DNA of 64,000 nucleotides from Membranihabitans marinus (GTDB lineage: Bacteria; Bacteroidota; Bacteroidia; Chitinophagales; Saprospiraceae), in NCBI RefSeq assembly GCF_019802045.1, contig NZ_JAHVHU010000010.1, positions 1 through 64,000 on the forward strand. The letters run 5' to 3'. Numbering within the stretch: the stretch's first letter is position 1; each line of letters starts with the position of its first letter. The notes beneath the pieces were generated by a model. The model saw only the letters and a list, made by a program, of their open reading frames with translations. It was not told the DNA's origin and did no database searches. A program made the position numbers and the translations under genes. Of the stretch, positions 17,765 through 27,535 are shown piece after piece.

Positions 17765-19207
17765 TCAAAACGGTCCGGGATCAGATACCGAAACAGCCGA
17801 TTGTGAAGCACCCGGCATCTCTCCCCTTTTTCGATCGATGTCCAGTGCGGCTCCACTTTCCCGACTGTACCAATCCGGTGTGAGTTGCTCTGGATGAGTA
17901 TCCCCCGTCTGTTCCATCCACAACATCATGATCTTGCGTAACTCTGACAATTTCGTATCCATAGCCGGATCTGCTACTATATTAATAAGCTGCAATGGAT
18001 CTCTTTGGCAATCAAACAGTTCTTCCCGAGGCCGCGGACTCAGAAATACATCAACCTGGGCTGCTGTCAACTGATGTTTCGTTCTTTTATCTTTTAGTTC
18101 CACAAAAGATGGGCTGTTATTGGAGTCTGCGGGTCCCTGGTTAGGCAAATTTGGTCGAAGATTGAGTATATATAAATAATCTCTTGTACGCACCATTCGT
18201 TCCAATGCTTCATGATCGTGCCAATTGTGTTCTGAAAATATATAGTTTCGAAATGGCATATTTGGTGCATTGAATAATTTAAGAAAACTCTGGCCCTGCA
18301 TGCTTTTTAAAGGTGGCGCGCCAGCCACCTCAAGCAATGTAGCACCGATATCAATCACACTAACCAGACTTCCAGAAGTCTGTCCTTTTCCATTCATTCC
18401 GTGGGGCCACTTTACAATCAGGGGTGTTTTAACTCCACTATCATATAGTCGTGTTTTACACCGGGGGAAAGGCCGTCCATTATCTGAAATAATCATGATC
18501 AAAGTTTGATCTGCAACCCCTTGTACTTTCAGTTCGCGTTCGACTTCTCCGATATAGTAATCAAACCGCATAATTTCATCATAATATTTGGCTAAATCCA
18601 TCCGGGTTCCTAGGGAGTCCACCAGAAATGGAGGAACTTGAACATCTTCTGGATGGTGCTGGCCCTCAAACATGTTTGGTCCCCACCCCCGATGCGCATC
18701 TGTAGCTGCTAACCAAAGAAAAAAAGGCTGATCTTTCGGTCGGTTTTGCAATAGAGGAACCCACATTTTTTCACCACCCGGTCCTAAATCATCCCGCCCA
18801 TCGTAAATCACATCAAAACCCCGTCTGGGCGCATTACCCATATGCCACTTCCCAGCTTGGCCGGTGAAATAGCCCGCTTCTTGCAATTTCTCCGGAAAAA
18901 TACCAACCTCCGGAGGTAGCGGGGTGTGCAACTCAGCCGCGCCCGTATTGTGCGGATACCTGCCTGAGATAATGCTTGTCCGGCTGGGACTGCATGAACT
19001 GGTCGTCAAATAGGCATTGTCGAATCGCATACCCTCGCGTGCGATCCGGTCCATGTTCGGGGTTTTGACCACTTCGTTCCCATAGCAACCTACATCATTC
19101 CATCCGATATCATCGGCAATAATCAGCACAATATTGGGTAGATCCAAAGAGGTTTGTCCCGTCACATAGCTGGTTACAAAGAAAAAGAAAAGGGGTATAA
19201 ATCGCAC
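17765..19207 (-). CDS. exported sulfatase, N-sulfoglucosamine sulfohydrolase-like
   Basis: Formylglycine-dependent sulfatase that removes sulfate esters (or N-sulfate) from glycans, exported through an N-terminal signal peptide (about residues 1-18). The catalytic motif is CSPSR (Cys72-Arg76), the Cys-type site that must be oxidised to formylglycine. Metal residues Asp32-Asp33 (IIADDIGWNDVGCYG) and GKWHMG are in place, and the 480-residue length is typical. The motif neighbourhood resembles the heparan N-sulfatase subgroup, but substrate cannot be read from sequence. It stands alone, away from the PULs in this window, and no formylglycine-generating enzyme is encoded here. Confidence 0.9.
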   Translation of the reverse strand: MRFIPLFFFFVTSYVTGQTSLDLPNIVLIIADDIGWNDVGCYGNEVVKTPNMDRIAREGMRFDNAYLTTSSCSPSRTSIISGRYPHNTGAAELHTPLPPEVGIFPEKLQEAGYFTGQAGKWHMGNAPRRGFDVIYDGRDDLGPGGEKMWVPLLQNRPKDQPFFLWLAATDAHRGWGPNMFEGQHHPEDVQVPPFLVDSLGTRMDLAKYYDEIMRFDYYIGEVERELKVQGVADQTLIMIISDNGRPFPRCKTRLYDSGVKTPLIVKWPHGMNGKGQTSGSLVSVIDIGATLLEVAGAPPLKSMQGQSFLKLFNAPNMPFRNYIFSEHNWHDHEALERMVRTRDYLYILNLRPNLPNQGPADSNNSPSFVELKDKRTKHQLTAAQVDVFLSPRPREELFDCQRDPLQLINIVADPAMDTKLSELRKIMMLWMEQTGDTHPEQLTPDWYSRESGAALDIDRKRGEMPGASQSAVSVSDPGPF

Positions 19208-19537
19208 GAGTTAACTAAATTATTGATCCAAATTCATGTAATAAATATCCGAAGGTATTGGCGTGGCTACCGCCCTACCAATAAATCCTACACGCTGATC
19301 ATTCTTCCTTGCACCATGCCTCCGTATCCTTTACTATTCGTGCATAAACCATCAGCGCCTACACATCACCGCAAGAACTACCTCGGCACAATCCTCTGCG
19401 TGCTGCCTCAGTTTTAGTCGCGGAACAAAGCTGAAGAATCGACATTAGATCTTTTCTCTCCATGGGTCGGTTAAAACGGAATAAAAATCAATTCCCATAA
19501 CCAGCTGACTGCATTGTTATGACAAGCAACTCAGGTG
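19208..19537. other. intergenic, no feature recognised
   Basis: 330 bp between the sulfatase start and the pyc stop, both genes on the minus strand. I found no open frame worth calling, no TAnnTTTG box at a sensible place before the sulfatase, and only a weak hairpin (GGAAT/ATTCC at about 19480-19497) that might end pyc transcription. Confidence 0.5.
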
Positions 19538-22500
19538 TCATCCTCTTTCGGGCTGTATTTCCACGACCAGATCATCCTGTTCCACCATCGTTTTTTCCGT
19601 GAGGAAAACTTTTTCTACGACCCCGGCCATTGGTGATGCAATGGTCGACTCCATTTTCATGGCTTCTATGACAAACAGAGGTTGATTTTTCTTTACGGTA
19701 TCACCTTCTTCAACGAAAATTTTAGAAAGATTACCTTGCAATGGAGAACCAACCTCAGTAACCTTCTCTGCTTTACGATGCTTTTTGACGACTACATTCA
19801 CTGAGTCATCCTGTACCCGTACGGTTCGTGTTTGACCATTCAGTTTGAAGGTAACAAACACTTCGCCATTATCATTGGGGGTGGTCTTATACACGTATTC
19901 TATGAGAAGGGTTTTCCCTTTGTCCATATTTACAAGAATCTCCTCTCCTTCTTTCATTCCATAGAAGAATGACCAGGTCGGTAAAGTCCTGACCATGGCA
20001 TACTTATCATAGTGTTCCTGATATTTTTCGTAAACTTTAGGATAAAGCTTTGCTGAAAGAAAATCGAGGTAATTTACATAGGGCCCATAGGTCGTTTTAA
20101 AATCTTCAAATTCAGACTCCAAATCAATGGGATCCAATTGGGAATTGGGACGATCGGTATATGGGGTGACATCTTGAAGGATTGCATTTTGTAATTCTTC
20201 CGGAAAACCTTGGTAAGGCTGTCCGAGGTCACCTTTAAATAATGCTTTTACACTTTCCGGAAAAGAAAGTTCTTTCGCTTTCGTCCTGATGTCCGCTTCG
20301 GTCAGGTTGTTGGACGTCATAAACATAGCCATGTCCCCGACCACTTTTGACGAAGGGGTCACTTTAACAATATTTCCAAAGAGCTTATTGGCGATCCGAT
20401 AATTTTCCCGAATGGTATCAAATTTATCTTCGAGCCCCAATCCACGGGCCTGTGGACGAAGATTGGAATATTGTCCCCCGGGAATCTCGTGGCGGTACAC
20501 GCTGGCCGTACCAGCTCGTAACTCCGTTTCAAAAGGATAGTAATAAGATCTTACAATTTCCCAGTAATCCGAAAACCGATCCAGGCTTTTCAGGTCAATG
20601 TCTCTTCCTCGGGGCTGCCCCTGCAAGGTGGCGACCAAAGAATTGAAATTTGGCTGGCTGGTTAATCCGGACATTGCACTCAATGCTACATCCACCACAT
20701 CGACTCCTGCTTCAATGGCTTTGAGATAAGTAGCAGATTGCATAGAGGATGTATCGTGGGAATGCAAATGCACGGGAATCGAAACCGACTCTTTCAGAGC
20801 AGGGATCAGTTTTTCAGCAGCATAGGGTTTTAATAAGCCGGCCATATCTTTAATAGCAAGAATATGAGCTCCCTCATTCTCAAGCTCACGGGCCAGCTTT
20901 ACATAGTATTCCAGATCATATTTTTGCTTCTCGGGATCAGAAATATCACCGGTATAGCAAATGCATGCTTCAGCCAATGCATCGGTATTATTCACTACAG
21001 TTCGGATGCTGGTCCGCATATTCTCGATCCAATTCAGCGAATCAAAGATTCGGAACAGATCGATCCCATTTTCCCAAGCTTTCTCTATAAAAGACACGAT
21101 CAGATTATCGGGATATGCTTTATACCCTACCCCATTTGAGCCTCTAAGGAGCATCTGGAGCAAAATATTAGGTATTTTTTCCCGGATCAACTGCAATCGC
21201 GTCCATGGATCTTCTTTTAAGAACCGAAGTGCCACATCAAAAGTAGCTCCGCCCCATACTTCCATCGAAAAGACATCCTGACCATGATTTTTGGCGAAAC
21301 TTTCAGCGACATTAAGCATATCCAATGTACGCATCCGTGTCGCTAACAAGGATTGATGTGCATCGCGAAAAGTCGTATCCGTAAAATGAATCTTCTTCTC
21401 GTTCTTTAGCCAATTTGCAAATTCCCGGGGTCCTTTCTCAGTTAAAAGTTGTTTGGTTCCATTCGGATAATCCGCATTCGGTGAGAAATCCGGAACTACA
21501 GCTGGTTTTTCTGTTTTGGTGGGATCCATATACTTTACATCCGGGTTGCCATTCACGATAACTCCGGCCAAGTATCGAAGTAATTTTGTGGCCCGGTCTC
21601 TGCGTCGCATCACATTGGTCAGCTCAGGTTTTGCAGCAATCATATTGACCGTGGCCTGACCATTTCTAAAATCAGGGTCATTGAGCAGATTCAACAAAAA
21701 TCCAATGTTGGTTTTCACTCCACGGATTCGAAACTCGATCAATGCCCGATAGAGCCGATCAGCTGCTCCGTCCAAAGTACGCCCCCATCCGGTCACCTTG
21801 ACAAGCATACTATCGAAAAACGGGCTAATGGTTGATCCCGGAAAAGCACTTCCTGCATCCAGTCGGATACCAAAACCACTAGCAGACCGATAGGCGATCA
21901 GTGTACCATAATCCGGTTTAAAGTTGTTCTCCGGATCTTCCGTTGTTACCCGGCATTGTATCGCGTAACCCTGAGTTTTGATATCTTCCTGACTTTTGAT
22001 ATATATCAGCTTATGAGAAAGTTCATACCCCATAGAAATCAGTATCTGCGTCCGGACAATATCAATCCCGGTAATTTCCTCGGTAATGGTATGTTCCACC
22101 TGGATCCGGGGGTTCACCTCGATAAAGTAAACATTTTGGTCTTGATCTACCAAAAATTCTACCGTTCCGGCGTTCACATAATTTACATGCCGGGTGATCT
22201 TAAGTGCGGCGTCATACAATTGCTGTAACGTGCTATCACTCAATCCAATACTAGGCGCCACTTCAACTACTTTCTGAAACCGGCGTTGGACCGAACAGTC
22301 CCGCTCGTACAAGTGAACAAGATTGCCATATTGATCCCCGAGGATCTGTATCTCGATGTGTTTCGGATTTTCAATAAACTTCTCCAGAAAAACTGTATCA
22401 TCACCGAATGCCGTTTTTGCTTCACGTCGCGCTTCTTTAAAAGCGGATACCAAGTCATCTTCTGTCCGGACAACCCGCATACCGCGACCACCACCGCCTG

Positions 22501-23002
22501 CAGCGGCCTTCACCATAATCGGAAAGCCGATACGCCGGGCTTCACTAAGAACGGCATCTTCAGAATCAATATCTATTTGGCTATCCTGGATGGTAGGCAC
22601 TTTCATTTTTTCTGCAATCTCCTTGGCGCGTACTTTATCACCGAGCGCATTCATTGTTTCTGGTGTGGGACCTACGAAAATGATTCCTTCTTCCCGACAT
22701 CGTCGGGCAAAATGTACATTTTCTGAAAGGAATCCGTATCCAGGGTGGATAGCATCTACCTCATTGTCCTTGGCTATTTTAATAATCTCCTCAATGTCCA
22801 GATATGGACTCAATGGTTCATCCTTGGGTCCGATGAGATAAGCTTCATCCGCTTTGTATCTGTGTAAAGAATACCGGTCTTCGAAAGTATATATTGCAAT
22901 CGTTCGAAGATTGAGTTCTGTCGCTGCCCGGAATATGCGAATGGCGATTTCACCCCGGTTAGCTACTAATAATTTCTTGTAACGTTTGTGTTGGTATTCC
23001 AT
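19538..23002 (-). CDS. pyc: pyruvate carboxylase
   Basis: Biotin-dependent ATP-driven carboxylation of pyruvate to oxaloacetate, replenishing the TCA cycle. The 1154-residue single chain has the full architecture: biotin carboxylase (about 1-460) with GGGGRGMR and the EKFIENPKHIEIQ segment, carboxyltransferase (about 530-820) beginning near FTDTTFRDAHQSLLATR, the PYC allosteric/linker region, and a C-terminal biotinyl domain with biotinylated Lys1116 in EAMKMES. It is monocistronic in appearance. A heptamer-like tract (about 23006-23035) lies directly before its start codon. Confidence 0.97.
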   Translation of the reverse strand: MEYQHKRYKKLLVANRGEIAIRIFRAATELNLRTIAIYTFEDRYSLHRYKADEAYLIGPKDEPLSPYLDIEEIIKIAKDNEVDAIHPGYGFLSENVHFARRCREEGIIFVGPTPETMNALGDKVRAKEIAEKMKVPTIQDSQIDIDSEDAVLSEARRIGFPIMVKAAAGGGGRGMRVVRTEDDLVSAFKEARREAKTAFGDDTVFLEKFIENPKHIEIQILGDQYGNLVHLYERDCSVQRRFQKVVEVAPSIGLSDSTLQQLYDAALKITRHVNYVNAGTVEFLVDQDQNVYFIEVNPRIQVEHTITEEITGIDIVRTQILISMGYELSHKLIYIKSQEDIKTQGYAIQCRVTTEDPENNFKPDYGTLIAYRSASGFGIRLDAGSAFPGSTISPFFDSMLVKVTGWGRTLDGAADRLYRALIEFRIRGVKTNIGFLLNLLNDPDFRNGQATVNMIAAKPELTNVMRRRDRATKLLRYLAGVIVNGNPDVKYMDPTKTEKPAVVPDFSPNADYPNGTKQLLTEKGPREFANWLKNEKKIHFTDTTFRDAHQSLLATRMRTLDMLNVAESFAKNHGQDVFSMEVWGGATFDVALRFLKEDPWTRLQLIREKIPNILLQMLLRGSNGVGYKAYPDNLIVSFIEKAWENGIDLFRIFDSLNWIENMRTSIRTVVNNTDALAEACICYTGDISDPEKQKYDLEYYVKLARELENEGAHILAIKDMAGLLKPYAAEKLIPALKESVSIPVHLHSHDTSSMQSATYLKAIEAGVDVVDVALSAMSGLTSQPNFNSLVATLQGQPRGRDIDLKSLDRFSDYWEIVRSYYYPFETELRAGTASVYRHEIPGGQYSNLRPQARGLGLEDKFDTIRENYRIANKLFGNIVKVTPSSKVVGDMAMFMTSNNLTEADIRTKAKELSFPESVKALFKGDLGQPYQGFPEELQNAILQDVTPYTDRPNSQLDPIDLESEFEDFKTTYGPYVNYLDFLSAKLYPKVYEKYQEHYDKYAMVRTLPTWSFFYGMKEGEEILVNMDKGKTLLIEYVYKTTPNDNGEVFVTFKLNGQTRTVRVQDDSVNVVVKKHRKAEKVTEVGSPLQGNLSKIFVEEGDTVKKNQPLFVIEAMKMESTIASPMAGVVEKVFLTEKTMVEQDDLVVEIQPERG

Positions 23003-23204
23003 ATGTTCGGTGTTAGTTAGTAGTTGTTAGGTATAAGGATACTATCTTGTCAAAATGTATGGTATCGCAGCAATCCATAGTCTCATTCACATCCAGGATG
23101 ATTAAGAGGATTACTAACCGATTCCATTAAATACGGATAACATAATAGCTATCATCCAGCGAAATAACAATTAAAAACTCAAAATTATAAATTCATTCGC
23201 AGAT

Positions 23205-24224
23205 TCAGGTATTATTATTCCAAAAACTACGAACCATATCATCCAAAAGATCCCACTCAATCAGGAATCCATCATGACCGAACGGTGTGGATATCTCCAG
23301 ATAATGACTGAGTTTTAGACATTTGGCAATCCTTCGTTGCTCATTCACCGGAAACAAATAATCAGATTCTATCCCCACGACTAAGGCTCTCGCCCGAATA
23401 TGTGACAGCGCTTCTTCGACACCGCCTCTTCCCCGGCCAACATTGTGACTATCCATGGCCCGGGTCAGATAGTAATACGACTGGGCATCAAATCGATTGC
23501 TTAATTTTTGACCTTGATATTGTAAATATGTACTGGCTCTGTAATTAATTAGTTTGTCAGGATGATCTTGTTGAGTTTGATGAAAGGCCTGATAATTCCT
23601 ATAAGATAACATTGCCACTGCCCGTGCAGCTTCCAGTCCTTTTTTGCCGCTATCAGGTGTTGAATCCCACAGCGTCGGATCGGCCTCCAGGGCCATTCGC
23701 TGCGCTTCATTAAAAGCGATTCCCCAGGGAGAATGGACCGCATTTGTTCCGATCACAAATATATTCTCGAATAACTCGGGGTGCATAATATTCCATTCGA
23801 GCAATTGTTGACCACCCATGGAACCGCCGGCTCCCAGGACGATCTGGTCAATGCCTAATTTCTGACGCAATAAGTCCATGGCACGAACCATGTCTCTGTT
23901 GGTCAGAAGAGGGAATCGGTCCCCGTAGGGTTTCTTGGAACCGGGTTCGACAGATCGGGGGTTGGTACTCCCATAACAAGAACCCAGCATATTCACACAG
24001 ACAATAAAGTGCTTGCGGGGATCAAATACCTTCCCCTCTCCCACCAGGCCAGGCCACCATTCCTGTGGTTTACTGTTGGCAGTTAAAGCATGACAGATCC
24101 AGATAACATTGGATCTATTTTCATTTATCGTCCCCAGCGTATCGTACGCCAATTCAAACCGGGGTAATTCTTCTCCATTTTCCAAAGGAAAAGGCTGATT
24201 GTATGTAAAAGTGCTCAAACTCAT
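23205..24224 (-). CDS. metX: homoserine O-acetyltransferase
   Basis: Alpha/beta-hydrolase-fold enzyme that activates homoserine with acetyl-CoA for methionine synthesis. The 339 residues carry the nucleophile elbow GGSMGGQQ (Ser135), an Asp in IESDYLFPV and the catalytic His in FGHDGFL. NPRSVEPGSKKPYG near 88-101 is a family signature. It lies 45 bp downstream of metY in the same direction, and a 27-nt hairpin ends 7 nt before its ATG, so metX expression probably depends on the SAM riboswitch ahead of metY and perhaps also on that hairpin. MetX and succinyl-transferring MetA-like enzymes can differ by few residues, so acyl-donor preference is inferred. Confidence 0.93.
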   Translation of the reverse strand: MSLSTFTYNQPFPLENGEELPRFELAYDTLGTINENRSNVIWICHALTANSKPQEWWPGLVGEGKVFDPRKHFIVCVNMLGSCYGSTNPRSVEPGSKKPYGDRFPLLTNRDMVRAMDLLRQKLGIDQIVLGAGGSMGGQQLLEWNIMHPELFENIFVIGTNAVHSPWGIAFNEAQRMALEADPTLWDSTPDSGKKGLEAARAVAMLSYRNYQAFHQTQQDHPDKLINYRASTYLQYQGQKLSNRFDAQSYYYLTRAMDSHNVGRGRGGVEEALSHIRARALVVGIESDYLFPVNEQRRIAKCLKLSHYLEISTPFGHDGFLIEWDLLDDMVRSFWNNNT

Positions 24225-24231
24225 AAAATGA

Positions 24232-24258
24232 GGCCTGACATCTTTTAGACATCAGGCC
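24232..24258 (-). other. intercistronic hairpin between metY and metX
   Basis: Inverted arms GGCCTGA and TCAGGCC (7 bp), a 2-nt mismatch, then 3 more pairs around a tiny loop. It begins 7 nt from the metX ATG on the mRNA, so it covers the ribosome-loading region. It could stabilise the upstream message end, weaken metX translation, or partly terminate transcription (a CATTTTA tract follows). Confidence 0.5.
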
Positions 24259-24269
24259 ATTATAATATT

Positions 24270-25592
<1,323 letters not shown>

Positions 25593-25676
25593 TTAATAAA
25601 TTACAGGTGTTCGTACCGTTTTACAGCGTCCTGAACAAAAAATATAGGTATATAAATATCAGAAAAATTGATGATT

Positions 25677-25780
25677 GTTTTTATATCCCCAATTTCTTGG
25701 CAGGATTTAGCACCTTTCTACAAGTAGCGGTTGCTAGGGTTTCGCAGAGCCTGTTCTCTCCACCCTTCTGTATAAAAATC
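25677..25780 (-). promoter_or_regulatory. SAM-I (S-box) riboswitch ahead of metY-metX
   Basis: Read on the minus strand, the leader has the S-box core in order: GGGTGGAGAGAACAGGCTC, GCGAAACCCTAGCAACC, and AAGGTGCTAAATCCTGCC. P1 can form between TTTTTATA (25771-25778) and TATAAAAA (about 25678-25685). P4 is closed by CCAA-GAAA-TTGG. The element sits about 110 nt before the metY ATG, which leaves room for an expression platform. I did not resolve a clear terminator, but TTTATAT about 25 nt downstream could pair with the P1 3' strand. SAM binding should repress the operon. Confidence 0.92.
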
Positions 25781-25808
25781 AATCTGCCTTGAGAATTGAT
25801 TCGATTAG

Positions 25809-25816
25809 CAAATGTA
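25809..25816 (-). promoter_or_regulatory. candidate -7 box for metY
   Basis: TACATTTG on the minus strand, an exact TAnnTTTG match, placed so that the transcript would begin about 20 nt before the riboswitch. No well-spaced -33 TTG is present. Confidence 0.45.
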
Positions 25817-25829
25817 AAAATAATTTTGA

Positions 25830-25837
25830 TAGTTTTG
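25830..25837 (+). promoter_or_regulatory. candidate -7 box for the OsmC-like gene
   Basis: TAGTTTTG on the plus strand, 31 nt before the ATG at 25869. It lies only 13 nt from the divergent metY box, so the two promoters would compete for polymerase. The -33 element is not obvious. Confidence 0.4.
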
Positions 25838-25868
25838 CATTAATCAATTAAAAACCGAAAAGGAAAGT

Positions 25869-26297
25869 ATGGAAGTTACGATCGAACGCAAATCAGGACA
25901 GTTTCATCTGGAGTCATTTAATGAAGACGGACTGTCCGTCCAGACCGACGCTTCAGAAAGCATAGGCGGGACAAACCAAGGGGTACGACCGATGCAAATG
26001 GTGCTGATGGCAATGGGCAGTTGTTCTGCCATTGATGTCATTTCAATTTTGCAAAAGCAAAAACAGGTTTTAGATGATATAAAAATAAACATTAGAGCAC
26101 AGCGAGAAGAAGGAAAGGTTCCTTCCTTATTTACTCATATTGACATTCACTTCAAATTATTTGGTGACATCGAGGACAAAAAAGCGAAGCGAGCCGTTGA
26201 GTTAAGTATGGATAAGTATTGTTCGGTAGCTCAAATACTCAAAAAAACAGCTGATATTGGGTATACTTTTGAGATCATCAATGAAAAAAAACCGTGA
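25869..26297 (+). CDS. OsmC/Ohr family protein
   Basis: 142-residue OsmC-fold protein. Two cysteines stand where family peroxidases have theirs: Cys52 in AMGSCSAIDVI and Cys118 in DKYCSVAQIL. The N-terminal beta region and VRPMQMVLMAMGSCSAIDV are typical of the YhfA-like branch rather than Ohr. Members reduce organic hydroperoxides or handle reactive sulfur/oxidant species, using thiols. It overlaps the next gene by 4 bp and is transcribed away from metY, so a link to sulfur metabolism is likely. Whether it is a peroxidase or a sulfur-handling protein cannot be decided here. Confidence 0.88.
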   Translation: MEVTIERKSGQFHLESFNEDGLSVQTDASESIGGTNQGVRPMQMVLMAMGSCSAIDVISILQKQKQVLDDIKINIRAQREEGKVPSLFTHIDIHFKLFGDIEDKKAKRAVELSMDKYCSVAQILKKTADIGYTFEIINEKKP

Positions 26298-27457
26298 AAG
26301 ATCAAACCAAATTGATCCGTACCCAAACGAATCAAACCACATACAGGGAACACAATACACCGCTGTACTTGACGAGTAGTTTCACATTTGAAAGTGCAGA
26401 ACAGATGCGGGACACTTTTTCCAATGAATTGGAAGGACAGATTTATTCCAGGTACTCAAACCCAAACCTGGATGAGTTTATTCAAAAAATGTGCCTTTTG
26501 GAGAATAAACCAGCCGGATTTGCAACCGCCTCAGGCATGGCTGCCGTGTACCTGGGCTTAGTGAGTTTTTTGTCAGCGGGTGATCACATACTTGCATCCT
26601 GTGCTTTGTTCGGTTCGACCCATCAGATTCTGGATCAGATCCTCCCTCGTTTTGGTATTACTGTCAGCTATGTCGACCCCGACCAGAAAGATGAATGGTC
26701 AGAGCAAATCACTAATAAAACAAAGCTTTTGATCGTGGAAACACCGAGTAATCCGGGATTAAAAATAATCGACCTGGAATTTTGTGGTGTTTTATGCAAT
26801 ACGCACGATTTACTCTTTATAGTTGATAATTGTTTTGCCACACCTATTCTCCAAAAACCGGCCGATTATGGAGCGAACCTGATCATTCATTCCGCCACCA
26901 AATACCTGGATGGCCAGGGTCGTGTCCTGGGTGGCATCATCGTCGGCGACGAAGACCTAATGGAGCGAGTGGTTTTTATGGCCCGGCACACCGGTCCTGT
27001 CCTATCGCCTTTTCATGCCTGGTTACTTTCGAAAAGTCTGGAAACACTACCACTCCGCATGAAAGCTCATTCGGAGAATGCACTGTCTGTCGCCAAGGAA
27101 CTAAGCAGTTCTCCTACCATTAAAAAGGTCAATTATCCTTTTTTATCCAATTTTCCGCACTATGAACTGGCCAGAAAACAAATGAGTATGGGCGGTGGAA
27201 TTGTTACATTTGAACTGGATGGTGATATCGAGCAGGTTTTTCGATTCATCAACCATCTTAATATGTTATCCATCACTTCAAACCTGGGCGATGCCCGATC
27301 GATTGTTACGCATCCGGCTACAACAACGCATAGTAAAATGGATCCGGAAAATCGAAAAAAAGCAGGAATCACCGATCAACTTATCCGTATTTCGGTCGGT
27401 CTCGAAGCCGTGGAGGACATCAATTCAGATATCAAACAGGCTTTAGCCAAAGTTTAA
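26294..27457 (+). CDS. trans-sulfuration family PLP enzyme (MetZ/MetB-like)
   Basis: Cys/Met-metabolism PLP enzyme of 387 residues that works on an activated homoserine or cystathionine-type substrate. PLP Lys203 is in SATKYLDGQGRVLGG. ATASGMAAVY (about 77-86) and YSRYSNPN (about 51-58) are family motifs. It is clearly distinct from the longer MetY at 24270 and is nearer to O-succinylhomoserine sulfhydrylase or cystathionine gamma-synthase in form. The GTG start at 26294 overlaps the OsmC stop, so the two are probably translated together. It gives the locus a second sulfur-incorporation enzyme not under the riboswitch. Confidence 0.88.
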   Translation: MKDQTKLIRTQTNQTTYREHNTPLYLTSSFTFESAEQMRDTFSNELEGQIYSRYSNPNLDEFIQKMCLLENKPAGFATASGMAAVYLGLVSFLSAGDHILASCALFGSTHQILDQILPRFGITVSYVDPDQKDEWSEQITNKTKLLIVETPSNPGLKIIDLEFCGVLCNTHDLLFIVDNCFATPILQKPADYGANLIIHSATKYLDGQGRVLGGIIVGDEDLMERVVFMARHTGPVLSPFHAWLLSKSLETLPLRMKAHSENALSVAKELSSSPTIKKVNYPFLSNFPHYELARKQMSMGGGIVTFELDGDIEQVFRFINHLNMLSITSNLGDARSIVTHPATTTHSKMDPENRKKAGITDQLIRISVGLEAVEDINSDIKQALAKV

Positions 27458-27490
27458 CGAAATAAAATCCTGGGGTAACCTGGATCATTT

Positions 27491-27498
27491 TATGTTTG
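27491..27498 (+). promoter_or_regulatory. candidate -7 box of the dihaem peroxidase gene
   Basis: TATGTTTG, an exact TAnnTTTG match, 37 nt before the ATG at 27536. No TTG at the proper distance upstream. Confidence 0.4.
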
Positions 27499-27535
27499 TG
27501 CAGGAGAAAAGGTTTCTTTTATATCCACTACACCT

